From an uncultured Clostridia bacterium (GTDB lineage: Bacteria > Bacillota > Clostridia > UBA1381 > UMGS1253): a DNA stretch of 43,304 bases. Every line of letters begins with the position of its first letter. Positions within the stretch are counted from its first letter, which is position 1. Below are positions 24,450-31,504 of the stretch, one piece after another. Location of the stretch: positions 1-43,304 of the forward strand of contig CAKSHB010000010.1 of the NCBI GenBank assembly GCA_934456295.1, given 5' to 3'. Under the pieces are notes generated by a model that ran no database searches, had not been told where the DNA came from, and was given only the letters and a program-made list of their open reading frames with translations. The position numbers were made by a program, and so were the translations under genes.

Positions 24450-25445
24450 TTACAGCGCCTCTCTTATCATATCCGCACGTGCCTTGTCGCGTTCGCGTGC
24501 AGAAAGTGTCCTCCCTGCTTCAAGGCTTATGTGCGCCGGTTCTGCTTTTATCATCAGACGCGTTATTGCTTCTTGATTTACCTCTGTTATTATACCCATA
24601 TTTACGCCGAGCCTTACCTGTGAAAGCAAGCTTTCACATTCCGCCGACGAAAGCGTGCGCGCATATTTGAGCGTACCGTAAGCCCTCCATATCGTGTCGG
24701 GCAGCTCGTCGGGGTTTGACTGCATGAGCTTTTTGCGAAGCTCGCGCTCTGTTTTGATGAGCTGTTTTGCTATATTTTTAAGCTTTTCGCATGTCTGCTC
24801 CTCGCTTATGCCGAGCGTAATCTGATTTGAGAGCTGGTATAAATCGCCCTTTGACTCACTGCCCTCACCGTAGAGTCCGCGTATCGTCAGCCCGAGCTTG
24901 CCGACCTCGCCGGCAATCATATTTATGCGCCCTGCCATACGAAGCGCCGGCAGATGCAGCATTACCGACGCACGCAGTCCCGTGCCGACGTTTGTCGGGC
25001 AATGTGTCAGATAGCCGAATTGTGAGTCAAACGCATATTCGAGCTTTTCGCCGAGTTTATCATCAAGTGCGTCAGCCTTTTCATATGCGCCATCCACATC
25101 AAATCCCGGCACAATAACCTGAAGCCTCAGATGGTCCTCCTCGCCGACCATTATACTCATATCGCCGCTGTCTGCCAGAAACAGCGCCTTATTTTTGCCG
25201 TTCAGCATTTCGCGGCTTATCAGATGCTCTTCAACAAGCGAATGTTTGTTAAGCTCGGGGGCATTATCAAGGTTAAGATACTCAAACCCATCGCCGAGCG
25301 CGTTTTTTACATCGTCAGTTATCTTTTTCGCGTCATTATCGCTCCACTTCGGCGGAAACGAAACTCCCGAAACATTTCTTGCCAAACGTATTCTCGTACT
25401 GATTACAACATCGTTATCAGAGCCCGTTTTATCAAACCATGTCAT
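24450..25445 (-). CDS. mcsB: Protein arginine kinase McsB
   Basis: The 331-residue protein is an ATP:guanido phosphotransferase-type kinase. It shows DVVISTRIRLARN near the start (phosphate-binding arginines), GEEDHLRLQV (101-110) and the active-site loop HCPTNVGTG with C149. McsB phosphorylates arginine residues on proteins, marking them for ClpCP, and also inactivates CtsR in heat-stressed Gram-positive bacteria. It begins 1 base after the mcsA stop, so translation is coupled. Length is slightly under the roughly 350-363 residues of Bacillus McsB. Confidence 0.95.
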   Translation of the reverse strand: MTWFDKTGSDNDVVISTRIRLARNVSGVSFPPKWSDNDAKKITDDVKNALGDGFEYLNLDNAPELNKHSLVEEHLISREMLNGKNKALFLADSGDMSIMVGEEDHLRLQVIVPGFDVDGAYEKADALDDKLGEKLEYAFDSQFGYLTHCPTNVGTGLRASVMLHLPALRMAGRINMIAGEVGKLGLTIRGLYGEGSESKGDLYQLSNQITLGISEEQTCEKLKNIAKQLIKTERELRKKLMQSNPDELPDTIWRAYGTLKYARTLSSAECESLLSQVRLGVNMGIITEVNQEAITRLMIKAEPAHISLEAGRTLSARERDKARADMIREAL

Positions 25446-25446
25446 G

Positions 25447-25818
25447 TTAACGCACCTCCTTGAGCCTGTTTATCTCGTCACGCAGCTGTGCGGCATGCTC
25501 AAAATCCTGTTTTTCAACCGCTGCCGCAAGCTCTGCACTGAGCTTTTCAATTTTGCGCTTTGTTTTAATCTTTTTATCGGCATTTTTTGAAATTTTGCCC
25601 GTATGCTCGGCGTTGCCGTGAATACTTCCCAAAACCTGCACAAGATACGGTCTGAATGCCTCATAGCATTTCGGACAGCCGAGCTTGCCTGTTTTTGAAA
25701 ATTCCGCAAGGCTCATCATACATTCCGGACAAACCTCGTTCGGCACACTGACCGTCGGTTTGTCTGCAAACAAATTAAAATCATCATCAAAAAAATCTGA
25801 AAACAAATCATATAACAT
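25447..25818 (-). CDS. mcsA: McsA, activator of McsB, with a reduced zinc finger region
   Basis: The ATG at 25818 is chosen: the GAGGGAGG ribosome binding site (about 25827-25834) overlaps an upstream in-frame ATG (25836) and is 8 bases from this one. The 123-residue protein has one CxxC pair (VCPECMMSLAEF...LGCPKCYEAF) and a C-terminal UVR domain (KQDFEHAAQLRDEINRLK). Bacillus McsA is about 185 residues with two zinc-binding units. Here the N-terminal one is replaced by an acidic, aromatic stretch (LYDLFSDFFDDDFNLFADK). McsA stimulates McsB kinase and connects it to ClpC. Its place between ctsR and mcsB supports the call. Confidence 0.88.
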   Translation of the reverse strand: MLYDLFSDFFDDDFNLFADKPTVSVPNEVCPECMMSLAEFSKTGKLGCPKCYEAFRPYLVQVLGSIHGNAEHTGKISKNADKKIKTKRKIEKLSAELAAAVEKQDFEHAAQLRDEINRLKEVR

Positions 25819-25854
25819 ATCAAAAACCTCCCTCATATAACATAGTTTTTTGCC

Positions 25855-26298
25855 TCATACAAGGCTCAAAAGCATATTCTTAAACTGCTGCGCCCTGTAT
25901 TCATCACTCTGCGGTCTTATAAACGGTATCGCTCTGTCGCACAGCACACTTTCCATCAAATCAAGCTCTCGCTTTGTAATTATGTTTGAGCTGAGCATGT
26001 TTGAAAGCATTGCATGCACGCTGTCAAAGCTTATCGATGAGCCGATTGAGTTTACAACATGCATCAGATAGTTGCTTCCCGAAACCTCGACACGGCGTAT
26101 GCGGATAAATCCGCCGCCTCCGCGCTTGCTTTCCACTATATATCCGCGCTGTCCCGTAAAACGTGTATCTATAACGTAATTAATCTGTGACGGCGCACAT
26201 GCAAAGTGTGACGCAAGCTCGTTTCTTTTCAGCGTAACATCAGACTCGCTGTCAAGCATATCGAGCAGGAACTGTTCAATTACATCACTCATCTTCAT
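25855..26298 (-). CDS. ctsR: CtsR, repressor of class III heat-shock genes
   Basis: The 147-residue protein starts at ATG 26298, 8 bases after GAGGTG (26307-26312). It has the CtsR N-terminal winged helix-turn-helix (LKRNELASHFACAPSQINYVIDTRF) and the glycine-rich wing ESKRGGGGFIRI, which senses heat and contacts DNA. The C-terminal domain is the dimerisation part targeted by McsB. It represses its own operon through the box at 26376-26398. It is first in the order ctsR-mcsA-mcsB-clpC, as in most low-GC Gram-positives. Confidence 0.96.
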   Translation of the reverse strand: MKMSDVIEQFLLDMLDSESDVTLKRNELASHFACAPSQINYVIDTRFTGQRGYIVESKRGGGGFIRIRRVEVSGSNYLMHVVNSIGSSISFDSVHAMLSNMLSSNIITKRELDLMESVLCDRAIPFIRPQSDEYRAQQFKNMLLSLV

Positions 26299-26375
26299 TT
26301 TGTAATCACCTCTTTACCGAAGGACAAAGTCCGTTTCGTCAAAGCCTCTTTTGTTTCAATTTCTCATTTTACCTC

Positions 26376-26398
26376 TTTGACTTTGACTTTCTTTGACC
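26376..26398 (-). promoter_or_regulatory. CtsR operator with an additional heptad
   Basis: On the minus strand GGTCAAAGAAAGTCAAA (26398-26382) is an exact match to the CtsR box, two RGTCAAA heptads with a 3-base gap. A third AGTCAAA (26382-26376) follows directly, sharing one base with the second heptad. The box lies about 5-27 bases into the transcript, so bound CtsR would block transcription of the operon. Confidence 0.95.
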
Positions 26399-26409
26399 TT
26401 TGTGGCTTT

Positions 26410-26438
26410 AGTATAGCACCGCATATTTTGTTTGTCAA
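26410..26438 (-). promoter_or_regulatory. Promoter of the ctsR operon
   Basis: Minus-strand TTGACA (26438-26433), 17 bases, TATACT (26415-26410). The start site is expected near 26403, directly before the CtsR box. Confidence 0.92.
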
Positions 26439-26505
26439 TACCTTTTTTGTAAATGTTCACAAAAAAATCATATTTTTCATACTTTAAAAATATTTATAGT
26501 TCACT

Positions 26506-26535
26506 ATTGCATTTATATGCATAATAGTGTATAAT
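26506..26535 (+). promoter_or_regulatory. Promoter of argD overlapped by a probable ArgR (ARG) box
   Basis: TTGCAT (26507-26512), 17 bases, TATAAT (26530-26535). The 18-base palindrome ATTGCATTTATATGCATA (26506-26523) fits the general ARG box form WNTGMATWWWWATKCANW. It covers the -35 box and most of the spacer, so arginine-bound ArgR would shut off argD and argF. A longer dyad, CACTATT (26502-26508) with AATAGTG (26523-26529), surrounds it. Confidence 0.72.
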
Positions 26536-26653
26536 TATAAAAAACACCGTATAATTGCAGCTTTATATTTATATATGCATGTACATGTCGGATTATTCCC
26601 GATGTTCAAGTAAAATATAACTGCAAAAGCTAATATATGGGAGGTATGGCGAT

Positions 26654-27850
26654 ATGACGCTTTCGGAAATTATAAACACGGACAAAACTTATTATATGAA
26701 TACCTTCGGCGACAGACTGCCCATATGCTTTGAATACGGCAAAGGCATAAATCTGTTTGACACCGACGGAAATAAGTATACCGACTTTTTTGCAGGAATT
26801 GCCGTAAATGTTTTGGGATATTCGCACCCGAAATATGTGGAGGCGCTGTGCGAACAGGCAAAAAAGCTTATGCACACGTCAAGTTTGTACTATGTAAAGT
26901 CACAAGCACAGCTTGCAAAAAAAATCGCCGATATTTCATGTGCGGACAGAGTTTTTCTTGCAAATTCCGGCGCTGAGGCAAACGAAGGCGCGATAAAGCT
27001 TGCAAAAATTTATTTCTATAAAAAGGGCATGCAGAAAACGGACATAATAACGCTTAATTCGTCCTTCCACGGCCGCACGCTTGCAACCGTTGCGGCGACA
27101 GGTCAGCCAAAGTATCAAAAACCGTACAAACCGCTGACCCCCGGCTTTTCGCATGTGCCGATTAATGATTTTGGCGCACTTTGTGCCGCCGTTACCGACA
27201 AAACCGCGGCAATAATGCTGGAGCTTATACAGGGCGAGAGCGGAGTGTACCCGTGCGATACGGAATATGTGAAAAAGGTCCGCGCACTGTGTGACGAGAA
27301 GGATATAGTGCTTATCGTTGACGAGGTGCAAACCGGCATAGGCCGCACGGGAAAAATGTTTGCATACGAAAATTACGGCATAGAGCCGGATATATTCACG
27401 CTTGCAAAAGCTCTCGGCGGCGGTGTGCCGATAGGCGCTGTGTGTGCAAAAGAAAAATTTTGCGCATTTGAGCCCGGCGACCATGGCTCAACCTTCGGCG
27501 GAAATCCGTTTTGCAGCGCGGCAGGCTGTGCGGTGCTTGATATAATGCAGAGCGAAAATCTTGCAGAAAACGCCGCAAAGGTCGGTGCATATCTCAAAAG
27601 TGCACTCGAAAAACTTCAAAAGAAGTACCCGTCGGTGACTTCTCAGGTACGCGGAACGGGGCTTATGCTCGGTGTTGAGTACAAAGACGGTTTGGCAAAA
27701 AAGGTCAGCTCACTTCTTTTTGAAAAGAAAATTCTGTGCGGAAGCACGGCAACCACACTTCGTATTCTGCCGCCGCTGATTATCGGAGAAAATGACGCAG
27801 ATATGTTTGCTGCGGCGCTTGATGAAGTGACGCAGGCGGTTATGAATTAA
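26654..27850 (+). CDS. argD: Acetylornithine aminotransferase
   Basis: The 398-residue class III aminotransferase starts at ATG 26654 with GGGAGG upstream. The PLP site includes SGAEANEGAIKLAK, FHGRT, VDEVQTGIGRTG (D223) and the Schiff-base lysine K252 in LAKALGGGVPIGA. It makes N-acetylornithine from N-acetylglutamate semialdehyde and glutamate in arginine synthesis. Related enzymes act on ornithine or succinylornithine, but the ARG-type box at its promoter and argF downstream support ArgD. The argC, argJ and argB genes are not in this window. Confidence 0.93.
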   Translation: MTLSEIINTDKTYYMNTFGDRLPICFEYGKGINLFDTDGNKYTDFFAGIAVNVLGYSHPKYVEALCEQAKKLMHTSSLYYVKSQAQLAKKIADISCADRVFLANSGAEANEGAIKLAKIYFYKKGMQKTDIITLNSSFHGRTLATVAATGQPKYQKPYKPLTPGFSHVPINDFGALCAAVTDKTAAIMLELIQGESGVYPCDTEYVKKVRALCDEKDIVLIVDEVQTGIGRTGKMFAYENYGIEPDIFTLAKALGGGVPIGAVCAKEKFCAFEPGDHGSTFGGNPFCSAAGCAVLDIMQSENLAENAAKVGAYLKSALEKLQKKYPSVTSQVRGTGLMLGVEYKDGLAKKVSSLLFEKKILCGSTATTLRILPPLIIGENDADMFAAALDEVTQAVMN

Positions 27851-27868
27851 TTTTATATAAATTAAAAA

Positions 27869-28011
27869 GGCGGATTTTATGCCTGTGCGATTTTTCCTCT
27901 CTTCGTTCGGAAACGTACATCGGCTAAATAATCTCTTATCATTCCTTGCCCTGCTGATAAGAGTTTTCCAAACTACTATATTTTTGCCTTGCAGGGCGGC
28001 GGAATGGAGAT
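27869..28011. repeat. 143-base leader element, copy 1
   Basis: This segment is repeated at 28044-28186 (offset 175) with only three differences in 143 bases: T/C at 27916, A/T at 27960 and T/A at 27964, by my alignment. It lies between argD and argF. It can form the stem ATCTC-ATTCC-GCCCTGC with GCAGGGC-GGAAT-GAGAT. A local hairpin CTCTTATC with GATAAGAG is an alternative fold. The 32 bases between the copies contain another hairpin (AACG-GAAAG with CTTTC-CGTT). An open frame from ATG 27879 crosses it but has no ribosome binding site. Confidence 0.9.
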
Positions 28012-28043
28012 ATAACGCGAAAGTTCCTTTCACGTTAGCCTCC

Positions 28044-28186
28044 GGCGGATTTTATGCCTGTGCGATTTTTCCTCTCTTCGTTCGGAAACGCACATCGGCT
28101 AAATAATCTCTTATCATTCCTTGCCCTGCTGATATGAGATTTCCAAACTACTATATTTTTGCCTTGCAGGGCGGCGGAATGGAGAT
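28044..28186. repeat. 143-base leader element, copy 2, abutting argF
   Basis: The second copy ends 5 bases before the argF ATG and supplies its GGAG ribosome binding site. The near identity of the copies points to a recent tandem duplication of the argF leader. Only this copy keeps the full match between AAATAATCTC (28101-28110) and GAGATTATTT (28182-28191), which includes bases outside the repeat. That suggests it is the original leader and copy 1 the duplicate. Confidence 0.9.
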
Positions 28187-28191
28187 TATTT
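28101..28191 (+). promoter_or_regulatory. Hairpin that sequesters the argF ribosome binding site
   Basis: Three perfectly paired segments, 22 base pairs in all, build one long stem: AAATAATCTC (28101-28110) with GAGATTATTT (28182-28191), ATTCC (28116-28120) with GGAAT (28176-28180), and GCCCTGC (28123-28129) with GCAGGGC (28166-28172). The GGAG of argF is in the stem or at its edge and the stem ends directly at the start codon. An alternative local pairing of AATCTCTTATC with GATATGAGATT (one mismatch) would free the ribosome binding site. Two exclusive folds suggest translational control, possibly by a ligand, protein or the translation state. Confidence 0.6.
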
Positions 28192-29109
28192 ATGAAAGAT
28201 TTTATAAGTTTACACGATTTTACAAAAGAACAGATTTTGGATATGCTGAAGCTTGCAATAAAGCTGAAAAGTGAGCTTAAAAGCGGAATTGCCCACCCAA
28301 TTCTGAAGGGAAAAACACTCGGCATGATATTTACAAAATCCTCCACAAGAACACGTGTGTCGTTTGAGGTCGGAATGATGCAGCTCGGCGGCTATCCGCT
28401 GTTTCTAAGCTCCGCCGATATCCAGCTCGGACGCGGCGAAAGCATATATGATACGGCAAATGTTCTTTCGCGCTATCTCGACGGAATAATGATAAGAACT
28501 TATGCACACAGCGATGTGACAGACCTTGCAAAATATGCGACAATCCCGATTATAAACGGTCTTACCGACCTGCTGCACCCATGCCAGGTGCTCGCTGATT
28601 TGCAGACAGCATATGAACACAAGGGCAAGCTTGAGGGCTTAAAGCTCGCTTATCTCGGCGACGGAAACAATATGGCACATTCTCTTCTGTACGGCTGTGC
28701 GAAAACGGGAATGAATATTGCCGTTGCAACGCCCGAAGGATATATGTGCGACAGCGAGGTTGTTGAGAATGCAAAATCCGATGCAAAGCAGAGCGGCTCA
28801 GAAGTTATCATAACAAACGACCCCGAAGAGGCAATCAAAAATGCCGATGTTGTATATACCGACACATGGGTAAGCATGGGGCAGGAGGCAGAAAAGGAGC
28901 AGCGCCTTAAAATTTTCACTCCTTACCAGGTTAATGAAAAGCTGTTTTCAAAAGCTGCCGATGACGCAATATTTATGCATTGTCTGCCGGCATACCGCGG
29001 CTTTGAAGTAACGGAAGACGTTATAGACGGGGCACATTCCGTAATTTTTAATGAGGCGGAAAACAGGCTGCATGCACAAAAAGCGGTAATGGCAACATTT
29101 ATGGCATAA
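28192..29109 (+). CDS. argF: Ornithine carbamoyltransferase
   Basis: ATG 28192 is the start, 7 bases after GGAG, giving 305 residues; an in-frame upstream ATG at 28159 lies inside the repeat. The carbamoyl phosphate site STRTR is at 51-55, HPCQ at 129-132, the ornithine site SMG at 228-230 and HCLPAYRG at 263-270, all diagnostic of ornithine rather than aspartate transcarbamoylase. It makes citrulline from ornithine and carbamoyl phosphate. It is cotranscribed with argD if the 341-base gap is read through. That gap holds the duplicated leader element and a hairpin covering the ribosome binding site. In anaerobes the enzyme can also serve arginine deiminase catabolism, but argD next door favours biosynthesis. 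Confidence 0.95.
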   Translation: MKDFISLHDFTKEQILDMLKLAIKLKSELKSGIAHPILKGKTLGMIFTKSSTRTRVSFEVGMMQLGGYPLFLSSADIQLGRGESIYDTANVLSRYLDGIMIRTYAHSDVTDLAKYATIPIINGLTDLLHPCQVLADLQTAYEHKGKLEGLKLAYLGDGNNMAHSLLYGCAKTGMNIAVATPEGYMCDSEVVENAKSDAKQSGSEVIITNDPEEAIKNADVVYTDTWVSMGQEAEKEQRLKIFTPYQVNEKLFSKAADDAIFMHCLPAYRGFEVTEDVIDGAHSVIFNEAENRLHAQKAVMATFMA

Positions 29110-29138
29110 TAACTGACGCAAAAGGGAGGAAAAAGACA

Positions 29139-29615
29139 ATGGAAGTCGGTTTTGAGGTACGTATAGCGACTTATGAAGATATTGACGCAATCGAGCAGAT
29201 TACGCGCGAGGCGTTTGAAAAGTACGCAAGCATGATTGGCAACAGCAATATACAGGCATTAAACGAAACGAAGGACGATATAAAAAACGATATCGACACA
29301 TCAATCGTTCTTGTTGCATTTATGGACAATGTACCTGTCGGAAGTGTCCGCGTAAAGGTAAATGATGAGGACAAAACCGCATATCTGAGCCGTTTCGGCG
29401 TAAAAATAAGCACTCAGAATAACGGCATAGGCAAGTCGCTCATAAATTTGGTTGACATAAAAATGCGCGAAATGGGAGTAAAAAAGCTCATGCTTCATAC
29501 GGGGGCAAAGGTTAGCTCTCTTGTACGGTTCTATTACGGGCGCGGATTTTATATAGATTCCACAACAAAAGACAGAGGATATATACGCGCACTTATGTGT
29601 AAGGATTATGAGTAA
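29139..29615 (+). CDS. GNAT family N-acetyltransferase
   Basis: The 158-residue protein starts 29 bases after argF with GGGAGG upstream, so it is likely in the same transcript. It has the GNAT fold: an N-terminal VRIATYEDIDAIEQI, a central strand ending AYLSRFGVK, the acetyl-CoA loop QNNGIGKSLI, and a final VRFYYGRGFYID. The acceptor is unknown. Location after argD-argF raises the possibility of a short N-acetylglutamate synthase, but nothing in the sequence proves it. A terminator follows at 29717-29753. Confidence 0.85.
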   Translation: MEVGFEVRIATYEDIDAIEQITREAFEKYASMIGNSNIQALNETKDDIKNDIDTSIVLVAFMDNVPVGSVRVKVNDEDKTAYLSRFGVKISTQNNGIGKSLINLVDIKMREMGVKKLMLHTGAKVSSLVRFYYGRGFYIDSTTKDRGYIRALMCKDYE

Positions 29616-29716
29616 AAGTCCGCCTCTGAAGAAAAAAACAATTTTCATATTAAACCTCTTGTTAACGCTTTTGCGATATGATGTAGCATTGTTTATAAAT
29701 ATACAACATATAGTGT

Positions 29717-29753
29717 AGTGCTTTTGCATGTTTTTCTTGTAAAAGCACTTTTT
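29717..29753 (+). terminator. Intrinsic terminator of the arg transcript
   Basis: AGTGCTTTT (29717-29725) pairs with AAAAGCACT (29741-29749), followed by a T-run. Its right arm overlaps the -35 box of the next promoter. Confidence 0.85.
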
Positions 29754-29765
29754 ATGTGGTAGAAT
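29737..29765 (+). promoter_or_regulatory. Promoter of the small ORF at 29823
   Basis: TTGTAA (29737-29742), 17 bases, TAGAAT (29760-29765), giving a leader of about 50 bases with GGAG before ATG 29823. Confidence 0.6.
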
Positions 29766-29822
29766 ATGTTTGTCAAAACAAAAAACACATTTTAATAGGA
29801 AAGTTTTCGCAGGAGACTAAAA

Positions 29823-30032
29823 ATGGACTTAGATAATACGGATATAAAATACAGGCAAATTTTAGCTAAAATAGCACAGCTTGAACATGATAAACTGCTG
29901 CTTCGCGACAGCAGCTTTGAGGAAACTTTTTCAGATATATGCGAATGCTTTAAAATTATATCTGAACTGAAAAAACATTCTTCCGGGCAAAATAACAAGG
30001 CTGCCCCGGGGCAGCCTTCATTACATCGTTAA
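29823..30032 (+). CDS. Small protein of unknown function
   Basis: The frame encodes 69 residues from ATG 29823, with GCAGGAG about 8 bases upstream and its own promoter. I do not recognise the family. The protein is mostly helical by appearance, charged and rich in Lys, Glu and Asp, with heptad-like leucines and isoleucines in the first half (KYRQILAKIAQLEHDKLLL) that could form a short coiled coil. The last 12 or so codons are read through a perfect palindrome at 29997-30018 that looks like a terminator, so the C terminus is probably not under functional constraint. No signal peptide or membrane segment is seen. Confidence 0.6.
   Translation: MDLDNTDIKYRQILAKIAQLEHDKLLLRDSSFEETFSDICECFKIISELKKHSSGQNNKAAPGQPSLHR
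29997..30018. terminator. 22-base perfect palindrome, likely terminator for yebC
   Basis: The two 11-base arms (AAGGCTGCCCC and its complement) are fully self-complementary and GC-rich. On the minus strand it is followed by TTGTTATTTTG, a reasonable U-tract for yebC transcripts. On the plus strand the tail is poor. It overlaps the 3' end of the small ORF. Confidence 0.65.
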
Positions 30033-30118
30033 CGTTTATTTGCTATTAACGTTTATTTATTTCTTTTTTAATTTATTTCTCTTAATTTATTTTTGTTTTA
30101 TAATCTTATGTGAAAAAA

Positions 30119-30850
30119 TTACTCTTCGGTCGGATTCTCCCAGTTATGATAAACATTTTGCACGTCATCATCATCTTCAAGCATTTCCAAAAGCTTATTC
30201 ATGCACTTTATATCTTCTTCATCGGTAAGTGTAACCGTTGTCTGCGGAACCATTTCAACATCTGCCGAGCTTAGTGTGTACTTTTTTTCGAGAACATCGC
30301 GCACAGCGCCGAGCGAATCGGGATCGCATGTTATTTCAAAATAGCCCTCTTCTGCCGCAAAATCCTCTGCCCCCGCATCAAGTGCGTCCATCATAACAGC
30401 GTCCTCATCTCCGCCGTCATTTTCGATTATTATTATGCCCTTTTTATCAAACATAAAGCTTACACAGCCGTTCTGTCCGAGGTTACCGTGGAATTTATCG
30501 AAATAATGGCGCATATCGCCCGCCGTTCGGTTTCTGTTGTCCGTAAGCGTTTCAACAATTACCGCAATACCGTTCGGACCGTAGCCCTCATATACGATAT
30601 CCTCATAGTTATCTCCGCCCGTTTCGCCTGCGGCTTTTTTGATTGTACGCATAATGTTGTCGTTAGGCATGTTATTTGCACGCGCTTTTGCCATAATATC
30701 CTTAAGCTTTGAGTTATTGTCGGGGTCGGGTCCGCCGGCTTTTACAACAACGGTAATTTCACGTGCGATTTTCGTGAAAATTTTTGCTCTCTGGGCATCA
30801 TTTGCACCCTTTTTTCTTTTAATGGTACTCCATTTGGAATGTCCTGACAT
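30119..30850 (-). CDS. YebC/PmpR-family protein
   Basis: The 243-residue protein opens MSGHSKWSTIKRKKGANDAQRAKIFTKIAREI, the diagnostic start of the YebC family. It continues GPNGIAVIVETLTDNRNRT and a glutamate- and aspartate-rich C terminus. Members are described as DNA-binding regulators, and some more recently as ribosome-associated factors that help translation of proline-rich stretches; which role applies here is unknown. A CAGGAG ribosome binding site precedes ATG 30850. The gene is single and convergent with the small ORF. Confidence 0.95.
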   Translation of the reverse strand: MSGHSKWSTIKRKKGANDAQRAKIFTKIAREITVVVKAGGPDPDNNSKLKDIMAKARANNMPNDNIMRTIKKAAGETGGDNYEDIVYEGYGPNGIAVIVETLTDNRNRTAGDMRHYFDKFHGNLGQNGCVSFMFDKKGIIIIENDGGDEDAVMMDALDAGAEDFAAEEGYFEITCDPDSLGAVRDVLEKKYTLSSADVEMVPQTTVTLTDEEDIKCMNKLLEMLEDDDDVQNVYHNWENPTEE

Positions 30851-30908
30851 TTTGCTTCACTCCTGTTATTTTTATTAATATGAATAATATAGTCACATAG
30901 ATATATTT

Positions 30909-30937
30909 ATTTTACCACATAATTACTGTTTTGTCCA
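30909..30937 (-). promoter_or_regulatory. Promoter of the yebC-family gene
   Basis: Minus-strand TGGACA (30937-30932), 17 bases, TAAAAT (30914-30909), about 55 bases before the start codon. Confidence 0.75.
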
Positions 30938-31021
30938 TTAAAATAAGAATAAAAACCAAAATGCAAACACAAACGCATATGCAAAGCTTAAAAAATTTTC
31001 CCTAAAATAATAAAAAACTTC

Positions 31022-31074
31022 TTGACAAACTATTTATACAAATGTATAATATGAGTGTAATATACAGTTGTATA
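31022..31074 (+). promoter_or_regulatory. Consensus promoter with two BlaI-type operators
   Basis: TTGACA (31022-31027), 17 bases, TATAAT (31045-31050) is a perfect consensus. Two dyads with the BlaI/MecI core TACA-NN-TGTA overlap or follow it: TTATACA/TGTATAA at 31034-31049, covering the -10 box, and TATACA/TGTATA at 31061-31074. Their centres are 26 bases apart. This fits tight autorepression by the BlaI protein encoded next. Confidence 0.9.
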
Positions 31075-31108
31075 ATATAATAGCAAATCAGAATACGGAG
31101 GCAGTATC

Positions 31109-31504
31109 ATGACAGAACGCAGAGAAAATACCGGCAGCATACACCGTCTGCCCGAAACAGAACTCACCGTGATGAAAATTATATGGAAAAACGGTGAAAA
31201 CGTAAGCTCGGACACCGTTGTGAGCAGTTTTTGCGAATATAAAAAGTGGGAGCGGCCGGCAATACTGACGCTTTTGAAAAGGCTTGAAGCAAAAGGCTTT
31301 GTAAAAAGCAGAAAAGAAGGCAAGATGAATACATACACACCGCTTGTCGCAGAAAAGGATTATCTTGAATTTGAAGGGAAAAACTTTCTGAAAAATTTAT
31401 ACGGCAACTCCGTGAAGCGGTTTGTGGCGTCGCTGTATGACGGCAAAAGCATTTCAAAAGAAGATTTGGAGGAATTAAAGCGTTTTATTGAGGAGGCAGA
31501 ATAG
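31109..31504 (+). CDS. BlaI/MecI/CopY-family repressor
   Basis: The 131-residue winged-helix protein has the BlaI layout: LPETELTVMKIIWKNGE, a recognition helix in RPAILTLLKRLEAKGFVKSRKEGKMNTYTPLV, and a C-terminal dimerisation helix. ATG 31109 follows CGGAGG. In this family the repressor is cleaved or displaced when the partner membrane protease is activated. The partner gene starts on the very next base after the stop codon. Two matching operators overlap its promoter. No beta-lactamase gene is adjacent, so the regulon is unknown. Confidence 0.93.
   Translation: MTERRENTGSIHRLPETELTVMKIIWKNGENVSSDTVVSSFCEYKKWERPAILTLLKRLEAKGFVKSRKEGKMNTYTPLVAEKDYLEFEGKNFLKNLYGNSVKRFVASLYDGKSISKEDLEELKRFIEEAE

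Noticed and set aside
27879..28106. Open frame through the duplicated argF leader, possible arginine leader peptide
   Set aside because: No ribosome binding site, no run of arginine codons, and the frame runs out of one repeat copy into the other. The element is better explained as RNA structure.
28160..28187. T-box antiterminator-like sequence before argF
   Set aside because: GGGCGGCGG only loosely resembles the T-box motif AGGGTGGNACCGCG; no specifier loop or terminator is present, and argF is not a usual T-box target without these.
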